NCBI GenBank assembly: GCA_041392805.1
Contig: JAWKLJ010000003.1
Location: forward strand, 62,001 to 126,000
Direction of reading: 5' to 3'
DNA length: 64,000 nucleotides
DNA from: Saprospiraceae bacterium
Lineage (GTDB): Bacteria; Bacteroidota; Bacteroidia; Chitinophagales; Saprospiraceae
This document shows positions 8,359-16,984 of this stretch, one piece after another. Each line of letters opens with the position of its first letter. The stretch's first letter is position 1. A program made the position numbers and the translations under genes. The notes beneath the pieces were generated by a model, which worked only from the letters and a program-made list of their open reading frames with translations, did not search any database and was not told the DNA's origin.

Positions 8359-8478
8359 ATGGATAGCATCAAAAAATATAAGATCAAGGAAAAGTTAGAT
8401 AGCCCCCGCTGTGGACCATTCCGTAGTTATCACAAGGGGTTGTCAGCAGATCTGGACTTTGGAGATTCATGGTTTTGA
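8359..8478 (+). CDS. small hypothetical protein, 39 aa
   Basis: An ATG about 60 bases after a good promoter opens a 39-codon frame (MDSIKKYKIKEKLDSPRCG ... LDFGDSWF). It is the first frame on the operator-controlled rightward transcript. It has no recognised family, no signal peptide and no membrane segment. Coding status is supported only by position. Confidence 0.35.
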   Translation: MDSIKKYKIKEKLDSPRCGPFRSYHKGLSADLDFGDSWF

Positions 8479-8626
8479 AGAAGAAAACCTAAGGATTCCC
8501 AAAAGCGTCAAAAGCCCAAAAGCGGATATAACGCTGTAAAAATAAGACAGCAGCACACAACAAACACTAGGGGTGAACCCTGACCACACATTGGTTGGGG
8601 CTTTTTTAAACAAAGAAACTAGCCGT

Positions 8627-9538
8627 ATGAAAAATTTCAATTTAGACCAATTCAAAGGACTCGATCCCTACCTGGAGCAAGAACTCCACGAAGCAGAGCA
8701 GTTAGCCAACCAGGATGATATGTCCAGAATGCTAGAAGAAAGATTTGGGACAGCTACAGGAAAGCGCCCTTGGCTAATAAGGAAGGCCCCTTCTAGGAAG
8801 AGCGCTTTTATCTTTAGTTTTTTCTGTAACCTACTAAGCGCCGGCGCCGGTTGGTACGGCGCATTGATCGTGATGGAAATCATTCCCATCCCATACATGA
8901 ACTACCTTGGCGCCCTAGCCGGCTTAATATTAATGGAGAAATACAAACGCAAATTCAGCGACCAATTTTGGGATACCTATTGGGCTACAAAAAACATCAG
9001 ATGGGACCTAGGAGGAAAGAACTTCGTCCTGCTCCTAGTCAGCATTGCCCTATCCATTGGCGGCATGTTCTTTGCCGTAAGCGACTTTTCCCCCGAAGCA
9101 AAATACCTTGGAATGAATGATGACCCAGAAACAGTTGCCATCCAAGACCGCATTAGAACACTAGATGAAGATATAAAAGCATTGCGAGCAGACAAGGCGA
9201 ACTACAACTCAAACGGAGAATTCTACCACATACACGCCAGGAAAGAGAACCTTTGGGCAGAAGAAAAGACAGCACTAACCCAGGAACTCAAAGAAGTACA
9301 TGGCGTACAGATCATTCAGAACGAAGACATTCGACGAGACTGGAAGCTTCGGACAGGCTACCGCACCTACTTCGGCATTATCATAACCCTACTAGCAGAA
9401 ATTGCTTTTGAAATCTGCATGGCCTTCTGCAGTTATTATGATTTTAGACTATTCCGAGCCTTGCAAGCGCAAAAAGAAGGACGAAGTCTTGCAAGCGCTT
9501 TGAATGGAAAAAAGGCTTTCGCCCCGACAGCGACCTAG
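8627..9538 (+). CDS. four-helix membrane protein, zero-frame product of a likely -1 frameshift gene
   Basis: From ATG 8627 (MKNFNLDQFKGLDPYLEQEL) the product is 303 aa; a GTG at 8573 would add 18 residues. It has a soluble N-terminus, two hydrophobic segments at about 60-104, a third at about 133-152 (FVLLLVSIALSIGGMFFAVS), a charged coiled-coil-like stretch at about 170-230, and a fourth hydrophobic segment at about 247-268. I do not recognise the family. The zero frame ends seven codons after the heptamer A AAA AAG (9508-9514), and a -1 shift there joins it to the frame ending at 9843. It is the main gene of the transcript controlled by repressor 1. Confidence 0.75.
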   Translation: MKNFNLDQFKGLDPYLEQELHEAEQLANQDDMSRMLEERFGTATGKRPWLIRKAPSRKSAFIFSFFCNLLSAGAGWYGALIVMEIIPIPYMNYLGALAGLILMEKYKRKFSDQFWDTYWATKNIRWDLGGKNFVLLLVSIALSIGGMFFAVSDFSPEAKYLGMNDDPETVAIQDRIRTLDEDIKALRADKANYNSNGEFYHIHARKENLWAEEKTALTQELKEVHGVQIIQNEDIRRDWKLRTGYRTYFGIIITLLAEIAFEICMAFCSYYDFRLFRALQAQKEGRSLASALNGKKAFAPTAT

Positions 9539-9575
9539 CTGAAGCACCAGTCGAAGGCTTACCGATTGTCGGGGC
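9508..9575 (+). promoter_or_regulatory. candidate programmed -1 ribosomal frameshift signal
   Basis: The slippery heptamer A AAA AAG (9508-9514) is in the zero-frame phase, the same heptamer used by E. coli dnaX. Six bases later GCCCCGACA (9521-9529) pairs exactly with TGTCGGGGC (9567-9575). The zero-frame stop (9536-9538) lies inside the loop, and the -1 frame stays open to 9843. Confidence 0.7.
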
Positions 9576-9843
9576 ATCCTCGGATAAGTTCTTGCAAGAA
9601 ACAGAACCCTTCTTGCAAGCGCTTGCAAGCGACGAACCAGAAGCGCTTGATCTTATCCACCAGAACGAAATCTGGATACTTAAGCGGGCCTTAAAGGATT
9701 GTATCCGAAATGCACAAGCATGGGAAGCGAACAAGCGGAAAGGGAAGGGGACTGATGCAACCAATGAAGCAGGTGCGAAGAAGTATCGGGACCTAGCGGC
9801 AGCAATTGAAACGAGGATGGGGCTTTTGGGTGAAGCGTGCTGA
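9514..9843 (+). CDS. -1 frame extension of the membrane protein
   Basis: After a slip at A AAA AAG the ribosome would read GFRPDSDLAEAPVEGLPIVG and continue for 109 residues to the stop at 9843, giving a 405-aa fusion. The extension is soluble, acidic at first, then helical and basic (IWILKRALKDCIRNAQAWEA, KKYRDLAAAIETRMGLLG). There is no good start codon of its own (only TTG at 9592), so translation through the frameshift is the simplest explanation. A sequencing error or decayed gene is the alternative. Confidence 0.65.
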   Translation, partial: GFRPDSDLAEAPVEGLPIVGASSDKFLQETEPFLQALASDEPEALDLIHQNEIWILKRALKDCIRNAQAWEANKRKGKGTDATNEAGAKKYRDLAAAIETRMGLLGEAC

Positions 9844-10053
9844 ACGGAGATCAGAATAGGGTAGGGGAGTTAAGTTTTATGAGATTTATGCTGCAACAAT
9901 TTCGAATCAAAATGAGTGAACAATCAAAATCAATGGCAATGTCAAGTTCAATGGCAATCAAAATCCCTGCCTGCCGGAATATAATGAAGGCAGGAAAACG
10001 AAGATCATTGGTGATATCGAAAATTACATCTTAAGAAATAAGAACTTGAGTCC

Positions 10054-11481
10054 TCACCCCAAAATCTGCTTCACCCGTTCCCAGAGCAACTCATAAGGGA
10101 GCACTTCAATATCAATGGTTGATAAATGTCGGGGAGTCTGTTGGAGTTCAAGAAAGGTCTTGGCTGTCCGTTTTTCGATTTCCTTTGGGTCAAAGGCAGA
10201 TTTTACCATTAGGAATAATAAGCGGAAAAAGATTTGGCTGCGCTTTACGGTTTCGTCTTTGGTTAGGTAGCGATAGGCGTACTTTTCCAATGACTCAGCC
10301 CGGTCAATGATACCAGCCCGATCATTTTTGCTTAGCAGGACAAGAACCTGAAGTACCACGCGGTTGATATTCATCCCTTTTTTATCAAGAGAGAATTTTG
10401 GAGTGTCATTCAGAAAGGTAGTCATTCGGATAGGCTCTCCTGAGAAGAAGGAATGGTAGGTTTCATAGATACGGACCTCTTCTCTGATGCGGCTGGCCAG
10501 TTTGCTTTTTTTAATTTCTTTGATAGCAGATGCTGATTGGTTAAAATCATTGGTATGAAAGCCAACGATGGCTTCGTATTGATGGATAGCAATCCAGTTG
10601 TAGCCCGTTTTCGGAATGAGGGATTTCACCTTTTGAATAGTTGCCTGAGCTAATGTATACTGCTTAGATTGCACAAAAGCAGGGATTAAATGAAAATTAA
10701 TACTTCTTATTGGGCGATTAGGTAGCTGAAAGGGTAAAGACTCAAAATATTTTAAAGCCTTTTCACAAATTTCTATAACTCCCTGTCCATCATTTTTCAT
10801 TTTGCTTAAGATGACCACAATGAGCACCCTTATAAATTCGAAAGTCCAGCTTATGTTGTCTGAAGCAGCCCCTAAATCCTTAATATATATTTCTGTTTTT
10901 TCAATTAACGCAGTATCGATGGCTTTAGTAGTACGTAGGTGAAAGGCCAAATCATAGTAGCAATTTTCCGCTTTTTGTTCCCATTTTAATTTATCCCCAT
11001 AAAGTTGGTTTATCGTTTGATACTCTCGGAATTTAATCGGATCGGATACGATTACAGCATAATGATTGGATAATCTTCGACTTAGAGAACAAGAAAAATC
11101 AGTAAAATGGTACTTCATGGCAACTTTTAAAGCTTCATTTGCCATTTCCGCAGCAGCTCTGCCTTTTTCCTTATTCCATAGGAAATTACAAACCAAGTCT
11201 TTTTTTCCAACATCAAAATAAAGTTCCCAATAATTTTTTTGCCTGGGGTCACTAGCGAACAAGGTATTCACTAGCCGTTGTCTTAAACTCCTTTTTAGCC
11301 GATTATAATTATGCTGTTCATTTGCATTGTTAGGAAATATTTTTTTGACCAAAAGTGCTTCCTCAAGTAGCGGATTCTCTACAATATATCCTAATAATTG
11401 GTCTGCTTTATCGCTTTTTACCCCTACTACATTTATCTGTTGCTTCTGGATTAGGGCTGCCATTGTTTTAATAATTTCCAT
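10054..11481 (-). CDS. helical-repeat (TPR-like) protein of unknown function
   Basis: The 475-aa protein is almost entirely helical with TPR-like helix pairs, for example AAEMANEALKVAMKYHFTD, VIEICEKALKYFESLPF, and a YTLAQATIQKVKSLI block. The first 100 residues (QQINVVGVKSDKADQLLGYI, NRLKRSLRQRLVNTLF) look like a separate N-terminal domain. No signal peptide or catalytic motif is seen. I know this general type as a hypothetical protein of Saprospiraceae genomes but cannot name a function. It stands alone on the minus strand. Confidence 0.75.
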   Translation of the reverse strand: MEIIKTMAALIQKQQINVVGVKSDKADQLLGYIVENPLLEEALLVKKIFPNNANEQHNYNRLKRSLRQRLVNTLFASDPRQKNYWELYFDVGKKDLVCNFLWNKEKGRAAAEMANEALKVAMKYHFTDFSCSLSRRLSNHYAVIVSDPIKFREYQTINQLYGDKLKWEQKAENCYYDLAFHLRTTKAIDTALIEKTEIYIKDLGAASDNISWTFEFIRVLIVVILSKMKNDGQGVIEICEKALKYFESLPFQLPNRPIRSINFHLIPAFVQSKQYTLAQATIQKVKSLIPKTGYNWIAIHQYEAIVGFHTNDFNQSASAIKEIKKSKLASRIREEVRIYETYHSFFSGEPIRMTTFLNDTPKFSLDKKGMNINRVVLQVLVLLSKNDRAGIIDRAESLEKYAYRYLTKDETVKRSQIFFRLLFLMVKSAFDPKEIEKRTAKTFLELQQTPRHLSTIDIEVLPYELLWERVKQILG

Positions 11482-12044
11482 TGCTTAACCTCTATTTATT
11501 GAAATGACTTCTTTTTGAAAATCAATGTAATATAAGTTGATAATGGATTTTTTTCAAGAAAACCTTATGTATTAACACCTTGTAACTGTCAAAACTTTTG
11601 AAGTCTAGTAGGATTAGCTTTGAAGTTGATAAACAATTGTTGATCAAAATTAAAAATCATGGTATCCTTAATTGAATTGTATTTCATAATTGTCGATGAC
11701 ATTATGGGAGGCTAGAAAAAAAGGGATGCCGCCTTAAAATAAGGAAACACCCCTCAATAAAGTTTAAAACTATGGGGTAAATATAAGAACTTCTACACAA
11801 AGGGGATAGTGCGGAGCATTATTCCCTTTTGTATTTTATTCAAATCTTTTATATTTGCTTCTTCAGTCTAATTTCTACAGCGAAAAAAACAAGTCCGATC
11901 AATAGTTTAAGACTATACCATTTTGCAACAACAAAATCATTTTCGCTATGAACTTAGTCTTACACTACCATTCTCATTCCCCGCCTTTGAGTTCCATTTC
12001 TCATCGCAACTACATTAATCTTTCACTAACACAAACTATGCGTA
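11482..12044. other. intergenic region with a hairpin and a promoter
   Basis: No gene is seen. ACAAAGGGGA (11797-11806) and TCCCTTTTGT (11823-11832) form a hairpin with one G.T pair. ACCCC (near 11747) and GGGGT (near 11775) could form another. A promoter for the next gene overlaps the first hairpin. Confidence 0.5.
11829..11857 (+). promoter_or_regulatory. Bacteroidota promoter for the 65-aa gene
   Basis: TTG (11829-11831), an 18-base spacer and TATATTTG (11850-11857, followed by C) match the consensus TTG / TAnnTTTGC. The start codon at 12045 implies a leader of about 180 bases. Confidence 0.55.
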
Positions 12045-12242
12045 ATGGAATCTAAGAAGACAACTCCATCCATCATTGAGAAATTCAAGAAGAACACAAA
12101 AAATCCAGACAAAGTGATTGAAGACCTAGACCACTGGTTTGATTGCAAAAATGAGATTGATGATGGAGCCTCCGGAGAGGAGCACAAGATTTATAAAGCC
12201 GTAAGGGATTTAATCAAAGGCGTTTTTCAAAAAGATGAATAG
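12045..12242 (+). CDS. small acidic hypothetical protein, 65 aa
   Basis: ATG at 12045 opens MESKKTTPSIIEKFKKNTKN and the frame ends QKDE. The composition is ordinary soluble-protein, mostly helical, with no signal peptide or known motif. A good promoter lies about 190 bases upstream and a structured segment starts 7 bases after the stop. Its size and position beside a repressor would fit a small regulator, but nothing in the sequence shows this. Confidence 0.55.
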   Translation: MESKKTTPSIIEKFKKNTKNPDKVIEDLDHWFDCKNEIDDGASGEEHKIYKAVRDLIKGVFQKDE

Positions 12243-12248
12243 CACCCT

Positions 12249-12400
12249 TCAATAGCGTACCCATGAGAAGACGGCCAGGTAGGTTCCGAAGGAGGGCAGC
12301 ATTATGGAATGTAGCAATAACACGAGGGATTGGCATGAATGGTCACGGATTCCTGGAACCAGGCCATTGTAAGCATGCCATCCCCGAAATACGCTATTGA
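12249..12400. repeat. 152-bp nested inverted-repeat element
   Basis: TCAATAGCGTA (12249-12259) and TACGCTATTGA (12390-12400) are exact outer arms. Inside are nested pairs: GGGAT/ATCCC (12326-12330, 12380-12384), GGCATG/CATGCC (12332-12337, 12374-12379), AATGG/CCATT (12338-12342, 12364-12368) and CCTGG/CCAGG (12352-12356, 12359-12363). The right arm overlaps the 3' end of the repressor gene. It could be a structured RNA, a bidirectional terminator or a small mobile element. Confidence 0.7.
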
Positions 12401-12753
12401 TTAGGCATAATATTATCCAAATCCCTTCTCAATTTTTTCACCTCTTTGACTAAATCATCCCAATTGAGATCATCCGATTCAGTCGTGTCTGGCTGTTTAA
12501 GCTCAGCAGATAAAGGCTGTTCTCTTTTGCCCGTATCACTCAACCACATCAAGCCATTACCCCGACAGAGCCATTCAGCCGATAGATCAGGAATGCCAAG
12601 AAGAATTTTCTCCACCACCGAATAGTTAGGAGAATTATTATTATTGATAATATTGTTGATTGTCTTCGGGTTCACATCTATCTCCATCGCAAAACTCCGG
12701 CCACTAGAAAATTCAGATTCAACCAACACTTTGAGCCTTTCAGAGAATGACAT
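12394..12753 (-). CDS. XRE-type repressor 2
   Basis: The 119-aa protein has an N-terminal helix-turn-helix (residues about 5-45: RLKVLVESEFSSGRSFAMEI, DVNPKTINNIINNNNSP) and the IPDLSAEWLCRGNGLMW phrase shared with repressor 1. The tail (DLNWDDLVKEVKKLRRDLDN) is a probable dimerising helix. Two palindromes with a GTAAA..TTTAC core lie 16-62 bases upstream of its start, which suggests autoregulation and control of a rightward promoter. It is the closest relative of the 7894-8229 protein in this window. Confidence 0.85.
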   Translation of the reverse strand: MSFSERLKVLVESEFSSGRSFAMEIDVNPKTINNIINNNNSPNYSVVEKILLGIPDLSAEWLCRGNGLMWLSDTGKREQPLSAELKQPDTTESDDLNWDDLVKEVKKLRRDLDNIMPNQ

Positions 12754-12768
12754 AAGTAATTATATTAT

Positions 12769-12793
12769 TTTTGAGTAAAATTTTACTCAAAAA
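12769..12793. promoter_or_regulatory. operator palindrome 1 of XRE repressor 2
   Basis: TTTTTGAGTAAA (12769-12780) and TTTACTCAAAAA (12782-12793) are exact complements around a single T. It lies 16 bases upstream of the repressor start. Confidence 0.65.
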
Positions 12794-12799
12794 ATTTCA

Positions 12800-12826
12800 T
12801 TGGTAAAATTTTACCTAATATATTTG
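12800..12826 (+). promoter_or_regulatory. rightward promoter under repressor 2
   Basis: TTG at 12800-12802 and TATATTTG at 12819-12826 with a 16-base spacer. The operator palindrome fills the spacer, so the repressor would block it. Confidence 0.45.
12802..12815. promoter_or_regulatory. operator palindrome 2 of XRE repressor 2
   Basis: GGTAAAATTTTACC is a perfect 14-base palindrome sharing the GTAAA/TTTAC core of the neighbouring site. It overlaps the spacer of the rightward promoter 12800-12826. Confidence 0.65.
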
Positions 12827-12951
12827 TACCATACAACCCCACCCAAGATAAGCAAAAAGCACAAAAAACCAGAGAAGCTACCGTAGCAAGGGCTTAAAAT
12901 TTTGCAAAAGCCATGATGACTACAAATGTAGTGAAAAAAACAAACACCTTT

Positions 12952-13199
12952 CTAAGAGCATGTTTGGAGGTCACCCTTTATTCACGGCCTTTATAGTGAT
13001 TTATGGTGTTCATGAATCTCCCAAGGTCGATTTGGGCCTAAAAATATCCTTTTTTCGCTGATACTTCGTTACTTTTTTCGTCCGTACCGAAGGGTATGAA
13101 CTTCAAAAAGGCACTGTTGATACATTGTATCAAGCCATCCCAGTCAGCGAAAAATTGACACTTTTTGCCTCCAAAAGCGACCTCCAAACATGCTCTTAG
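12952..13199. mobile_element. MITE with 21-bp perfect terminal inverted repeats
   Basis: Positions 12952-12972 (CTAAGAGCATGTTTGGAGG..) and 13179-13199 are exact complements. The 248-bp interior has no gene. If TA is the target duplication, the empty site reads CTAGCGAAAGCTAG. The interior motif ACTTCGTTA.TTTTTTCG also occurs in the element at 61897-62072, so the two are probably related. Confidence 0.8.
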
Positions 13200-13381
13200 C
13201 GAAAGCTAGTGGTCTGTACTTTTCTTGGAGCGTGTGTCAAGTTATATAAGACAGACCAGGGGTGTTTTCATCCATTTATTCGAATAGAAGTTGCCTTGCC
13301 TAGGCACTAAAGAAGGAGTATATCAGTAAGTATAGACCAGCTGTTGGTGGAAAACACCAACGTTCACGAAGTTGGATGATC

Positions 13382-13438
13382 AGTAGGGGGCAAATGTAGT
13401 AAAATGAGAGGAACGATTATATAAGCCCCCTACTTTTT
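13382..13438 (+). terminator. terminator-like hairpin before the primase
   Basis: AGTAGGGGGC and GCCCCCTACT form a 10-bp stem with a 33-base loop, and the run TTTTT (13434-13438) follows. The large loop is unusual for a simple terminator. Confidence 0.5.
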
Positions 13439-13789
13439 GGTTTGCAGATACCATGTTTTTAATAGCATTTAAAGATGGAGAGGAAAGCAATTTCCTCTCT
13501 TTTTGGTTCTCTGACATTTTTCGTGCCCCAAACGCCGGTGCCCCTCCTACGGCTGGAAAAAATCGGAAGTACGAAATGGGAAGTCGGAAACGCTACACCT
13601 TGGAACGCTTAGAAACATTTCCCTTTCCGAATTTTAAACTACCGGAGGTAGTCCTATTTCATCACGCTGCCTCGTCCAGCCTTAGAAGGGTCGCCCAAAC
13701 GCCTAAAACAGCGCTCTTTTTCAATTGCTTATGCACTTCGTTTTGAGTTGACCACAAAAATTGTGAGAGAAGGTCTTTTTTTTAAACAC

Positions 13790-16700
13790 ATGATGCAAAA
13801 CTATCCAATGATTAAGAACGTAAACGAAATCAAAGGAGCCAACCTACTGGATATTGTAAGCCGATACGTAGAACTCAAAAAAGAAGGCAGTCACTACAGT
13901 GGCCTATGTCCCTTTCACGAAGAAAAGACCCCCTCCTTTAAATTAGATACCAACAAGCAGCTATACCATTGCTTCGGCTGTCAGGAAGGAGGCAATAACC
14001 CTGTGCAATTCCTGATGGACAAAGAGCAGCTAAGTTTTGTAGAAGCCGCCGAAGAAGTCGCCAGGCTATCGAACATCAAAGTGGAGTATGTCAGCAACAG
14101 CAACCGAGCCCAATATCTGGCCACCAATAAAATCAAGCAAGACCAGAAAAAGCGACTTTGGGAAACCATGAGCAGCGTAAAAAACTGGTACAGCAGCCAA
14201 TTAGAAGAAGCCCTGGAAGCCCTGCAGATCACGGACGACGACTATATCATCAACTGTGCGGGCAGAACCTACCAATATCGTACCCTGAAGACCTTCCAGA
14301 TCAGCTATGCAACAGCCGACAACCAGCTCGCCAAAAACAAGGCCAACTTCGACCAGGAAGCCCTCAAAGAATTAAGCGTTCTTAAACCATCAGATAGCGG
14401 TCTTTATGACTTTTTTAGAGACCGCCTCTTATTTCCCATCACCGATCACCGAGGTCAGGTCCTGGCTTTTGGCGGCAGAAAACCCCAAAACGACACCAAC
14501 AAAAAAAATCCCAAATACCTCAACAGTCCCGAAAGCCCCATTTACAAAAAAAGCAACGTACTATATGGCATCCATCAAGCCAAAGGCTCGATCCATCGCC
14601 AGGACCATGTATGGCTCGTAGAAGGCTATACCGACGTGCTGACCCTGCACGAAAACGACATAAAAAACGTGGTAGCCACCTGTGGCACGGCCCTGAGTGA
14701 AGGACAAATAGCACTCCTCAAGCGATACAGCAAAAACGTATACATCCTCCGCGATGGCGATAGTGCAGGCCTAGCTGCCGCCCAAAAAGACGTAGACATC
14801 CTCATCAAAAACGGCTGTTACCCCAAGATAGCCATATTAGACCAGGGCGATGACCCCGACAGTTTTCTCAGGAAGCACAAAAGCACCGGCTTCGCCTATT
14901 TTGTAGAAGAAAAGCTAGAAGATGCGTTGATTTGGAGAATTATGCAAGAATGGGACGAAAAAACCCCCATCAAAAAAGAAAGCGCCTTCAAGCTCGCTGG
15001 AGAACTAATAGCCCATATAGAGAGTGAATCCCTGCGCAGCACCTATATCAAAGAACTGTGCAGCAAAAAAAGAATGGGTCCCGTACTGAAAATTCTCAAG
15101 GACCACATCAACTACTACCAGGAAACCCTATTCAAGCCCAACCAAAGTCAACTCACCCAAGCACAGCAAAAAGATGTCATCAACTTCGGCATCTATTCCA
15201 CCCAAAACCGCTACTATGTCGCCAACACCATCAACATCGAAGGCATCCAAATCTCCAACTTCACCATTGACCCCATCTATCTAATCATTGGCGCCCATGA
15301 CAGTCAGCGGCTCATCAAGATCGAAAACGAATACGGCCGCAGCGCTATTCTCAATATTCCCGCCGCCAGCTTCACCACCCTGAATGAATTCAAAAAAGAA
15401 GTAGAGCGAATGGGCAACTACCTATTCACCGGAAAAACCACCGACTTTGACCGAATCAAATCGAAAATATACGCCAACACCCCCGAATGTTTCCCGCTAA
15501 ACATCATGGGGTGGAACAAAAAAGGCTTTTACGTGTGGGGCAATGGCATCAGCCACAAGGGGCAATTCACCCCCATCGATGAAAACGGCATCATTGAATT
15601 TGAAGACACCCGTTACTTCCTACCCGCCTTTTCCAAGATGCAAGACTACATCCACAGCGACGACATGGAAGAACAATTCGAGTTTGAAAAAAAATTCTGT
15701 TATCATATGAAACCAAAATCAATAGACTTCAAAAGCTGGGTCACCCAAATGATTGACGTTCACGGCTGGAATGGCGCCATGGGCGTCGCCTTCGCCATTT
15801 CTTCCCTATTTCGGGACATCATCTTCCCCAAATTCAACTTCTTCCCTCTGCTCAACTGCTTTGGCCCCTCCGGGTCAGGCAAGTCCTTCTTCGCCCGATC
15901 CCTGATGGCACTCTTTGGCCAATCCAACCGTCATGACCCCTTCAATCTAGCCAGCGGCACCCCCGTCGCCTTCAAGCGCAAACTCGCCCAAGCCATCAAT
16001 GCCGTCGTCTTCTTTGACGAATACTCCAACAGCATTGACTTTAGAAGAGTAGAAGCCCTAAAAGGCAGCTACGATGGCGCAGGCCACGAAAAAGGCATCA
16101 AATCCAACGACCATCGGACCATCACCACCAAAATACGAAGCGCCATCATCCTGGCCGGGCAGCAACAACCCACCCAGGACATCGCCCTCTTCAAGAGAGT
16201 GATTGCCCTGAACTTCTCCAGCAGTCGCAACAGTCTGGAAGCCCAGATCAAAGCCAAAAAACTAAAAGAAATAGAAGAAAGCGGGCAACTGACCCAGCTC
16301 ACCCAATACCTATTAACCATGAGAGACCAAATAGACCAGCACTTCAGCGGCGAATTTGAAGTATTACGCGCTCGGTTTTACCGCATGCTAAAATCAGACG
16401 GCCATGAAGTAGAAGATCGCATCATCAATAACCACCTCATACCACTGACCATCATGTATATGATCAATGCCCGGCTGGAGGCCGGTATAAACATCGTCCA
16501 ATTTGAAGAATGGTGCTATAACAATGTCATCCAGCAAAGCGAATCGATCTTCAGCGAAGACGAACTCTCCATCTTCTGGCGCATCCTAGAATACCTGCAC
16601 GACAAAGGAATCAATGATTCAAAATCAGGCATCCACCATTACCAAGACCTTATCGTAGAAGAAAAAGCACACGAACGGTATCAAAATGAAGCCGACAAAA

Positions 16701-16984
16701 AAGACAGAAAAGACAGTCTACTGAAGACCTACGAGCAAAAGACCACCCTCCTTTACATCCGATTCTCCCGCATTCACCCAGAATACCAGGACCGGCATCA
16801 AAAACAGCGAGGCAAGGCCGGATTGGATCTTCAAGCTCTGCAATACTACCTCAGAGCTAGCGCCGCTTATGAAGGGCAGAAGAGGGCAAAGAAATTTGGA
16901 GACAAAGCCTACAGCTGTTATGTCTTCAAGATGGAGGAACTAGCTATAGAACTTCCCTTGTCGATCATCAATAAAGAAGTGTAA
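13790..16984 (+). CDS. plasmid primase-helicase: CHC2 zinc finger, Toprim and P-loop ATPase
   Basis: From ATG 13790 the product is 1,064 aa; a TTG at 13748 would add 14. Residues about 10-90 are a DnaG-type CHC2 zinc-binding domain (LCPFHEEKTPSF and YHCFGC). Around 180-240 is the DnaG core phrase YDFFRDRLLFPITDHRGQVL. The Toprim fold follows with VEGYTDVL (catalytic glutamate, about 277) and ILRDGDSAG (about 320). The C-terminal half carries a P-loop GPSGSGKS (about 692-699) and a Walker B-like VVFFDEYSN (about 740), as in DUF927/VirE-like helicase domains. It probably primes and unwinds plasmid DNA. It is complete and stands between hairpin-repeat blocks. The exact helicase family is inference. 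Confidence 0.88.
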   Translation: MMQNYPMIKNVNEIKGANLLDIVSRYVELKKEGSHYSGLCPFHEEKTPSFKLDTNKQLYHCFGCQEGGNNPVQFLMDKEQLSFVEAAEEVARLSNIKVEYVSNSNRAQYLATNKIKQDQKKRLWETMSSVKNWYSSQLEEALEALQITDDDYIINCAGRTYQYRTLKTFQISYATADNQLAKNKANFDQEALKELSVLKPSDSGLYDFFRDRLLFPITDHRGQVLAFGGRKPQNDTNKKNPKYLNSPESPIYKKSNVLYGIHQAKGSIHRQDHVWLVEGYTDVLTLHENDIKNVVATCGTALSEGQIALLKRYSKNVYILRDGDSAGLAAAQKDVDILIKNGCYPKIAILDQGDDPDSFLRKHKSTGFAYFVEEKLEDALIWRIMQEWDEKTPIKKESAFKLAGELIAHIESESLRSTYIKELCSKKRMGPVLKILKDHINYYQETLFKPNQSQLTQAQQKDVINFGIYSTQNRYYVANTINIEGIQISNFTIDPIYLIIGAHDSQRLIKIENEYGRSAILNIPAASFTTLNEFKKEVERMGNYLFTGKTTDFDRIKSKIYANTPECFPLNIMGWNKKGFYVWGNGISHKGQFTPIDENGIIEFEDTRYFLPAFSKMQDYIHSDDMEEQFEFEKKFCYHMKPKSIDFKSWVTQMIDVHGWNGAMGVAFAISSLFRDIIFPKFNFFPLLNCFGPSGSGKSFFARSLMALFGQSNRHDPFNLASGTPVAFKRKLAQAINAVVFFDEYSNSIDFRRVEALKGSYDGAGHEKGIKSNDHRTITTKIRSAIILAGQQQPTQDIALFKRVIALNFSSSRNSLEAQIKAKKLKEIEESGQLTQLTQYLLTMRDQIDQHFSGEFEVLRARFYRMLKSDGHEVEDRIINNHLIPLTIMYMINARLEAGINIVQFEEWCYNNVIQQSESIFSEDELSIFWRILEYLHDKGINDSKSGIHHYQDLIVEEKAHERYQNEADKKDRKDSLLKTYEQKTTLLYIRFSRIHPEYQDRHQKQRGKAGLDLQALQYYLRASAAYEGQKRAKKFGDKAYSCYVFKMEELAIELPLSIINKEV

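Larger units (their letters stand above)
12827..13438 (+). ncRNA. candidate structured transcript, interrupted by a MITE
   Basis: Downstream of the repressed promoter there is no convincing gene before the primase. Instead there are several hairpins: GGTCTGT (13211-13217) with ACAGACC (13251-13257); GTTGGTG (13343-13349) with CACCAAC (13355-13361) around GAAAA; and a final AGTAGGGGGC (13382-13391) with GCCCCCTACT (13425-13434), then T's. Removing the MITE and one TA restores CTAGC-GAAA-GCTAG. A short frame from 12913 runs 13 codons before the MITE, so a broken small gene is the alternative. Confidence 0.35.

Noticed and set aside
9837..10034. 65-codon frame after the frameshift gene
   Set aside because: It starts inside the end of the previous gene, is methionine/serine-rich without a motif, and includes a CCTGCC/GGCAGG hairpin.
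13453..13746. 97-codon open frame before the primase
   Set aside because: Composition is unlike the neighbouring proteins (runs such as APNAGAPPTAGKNRK), there is no recognised motif, and it ends just before the primase without a sign of coupling.
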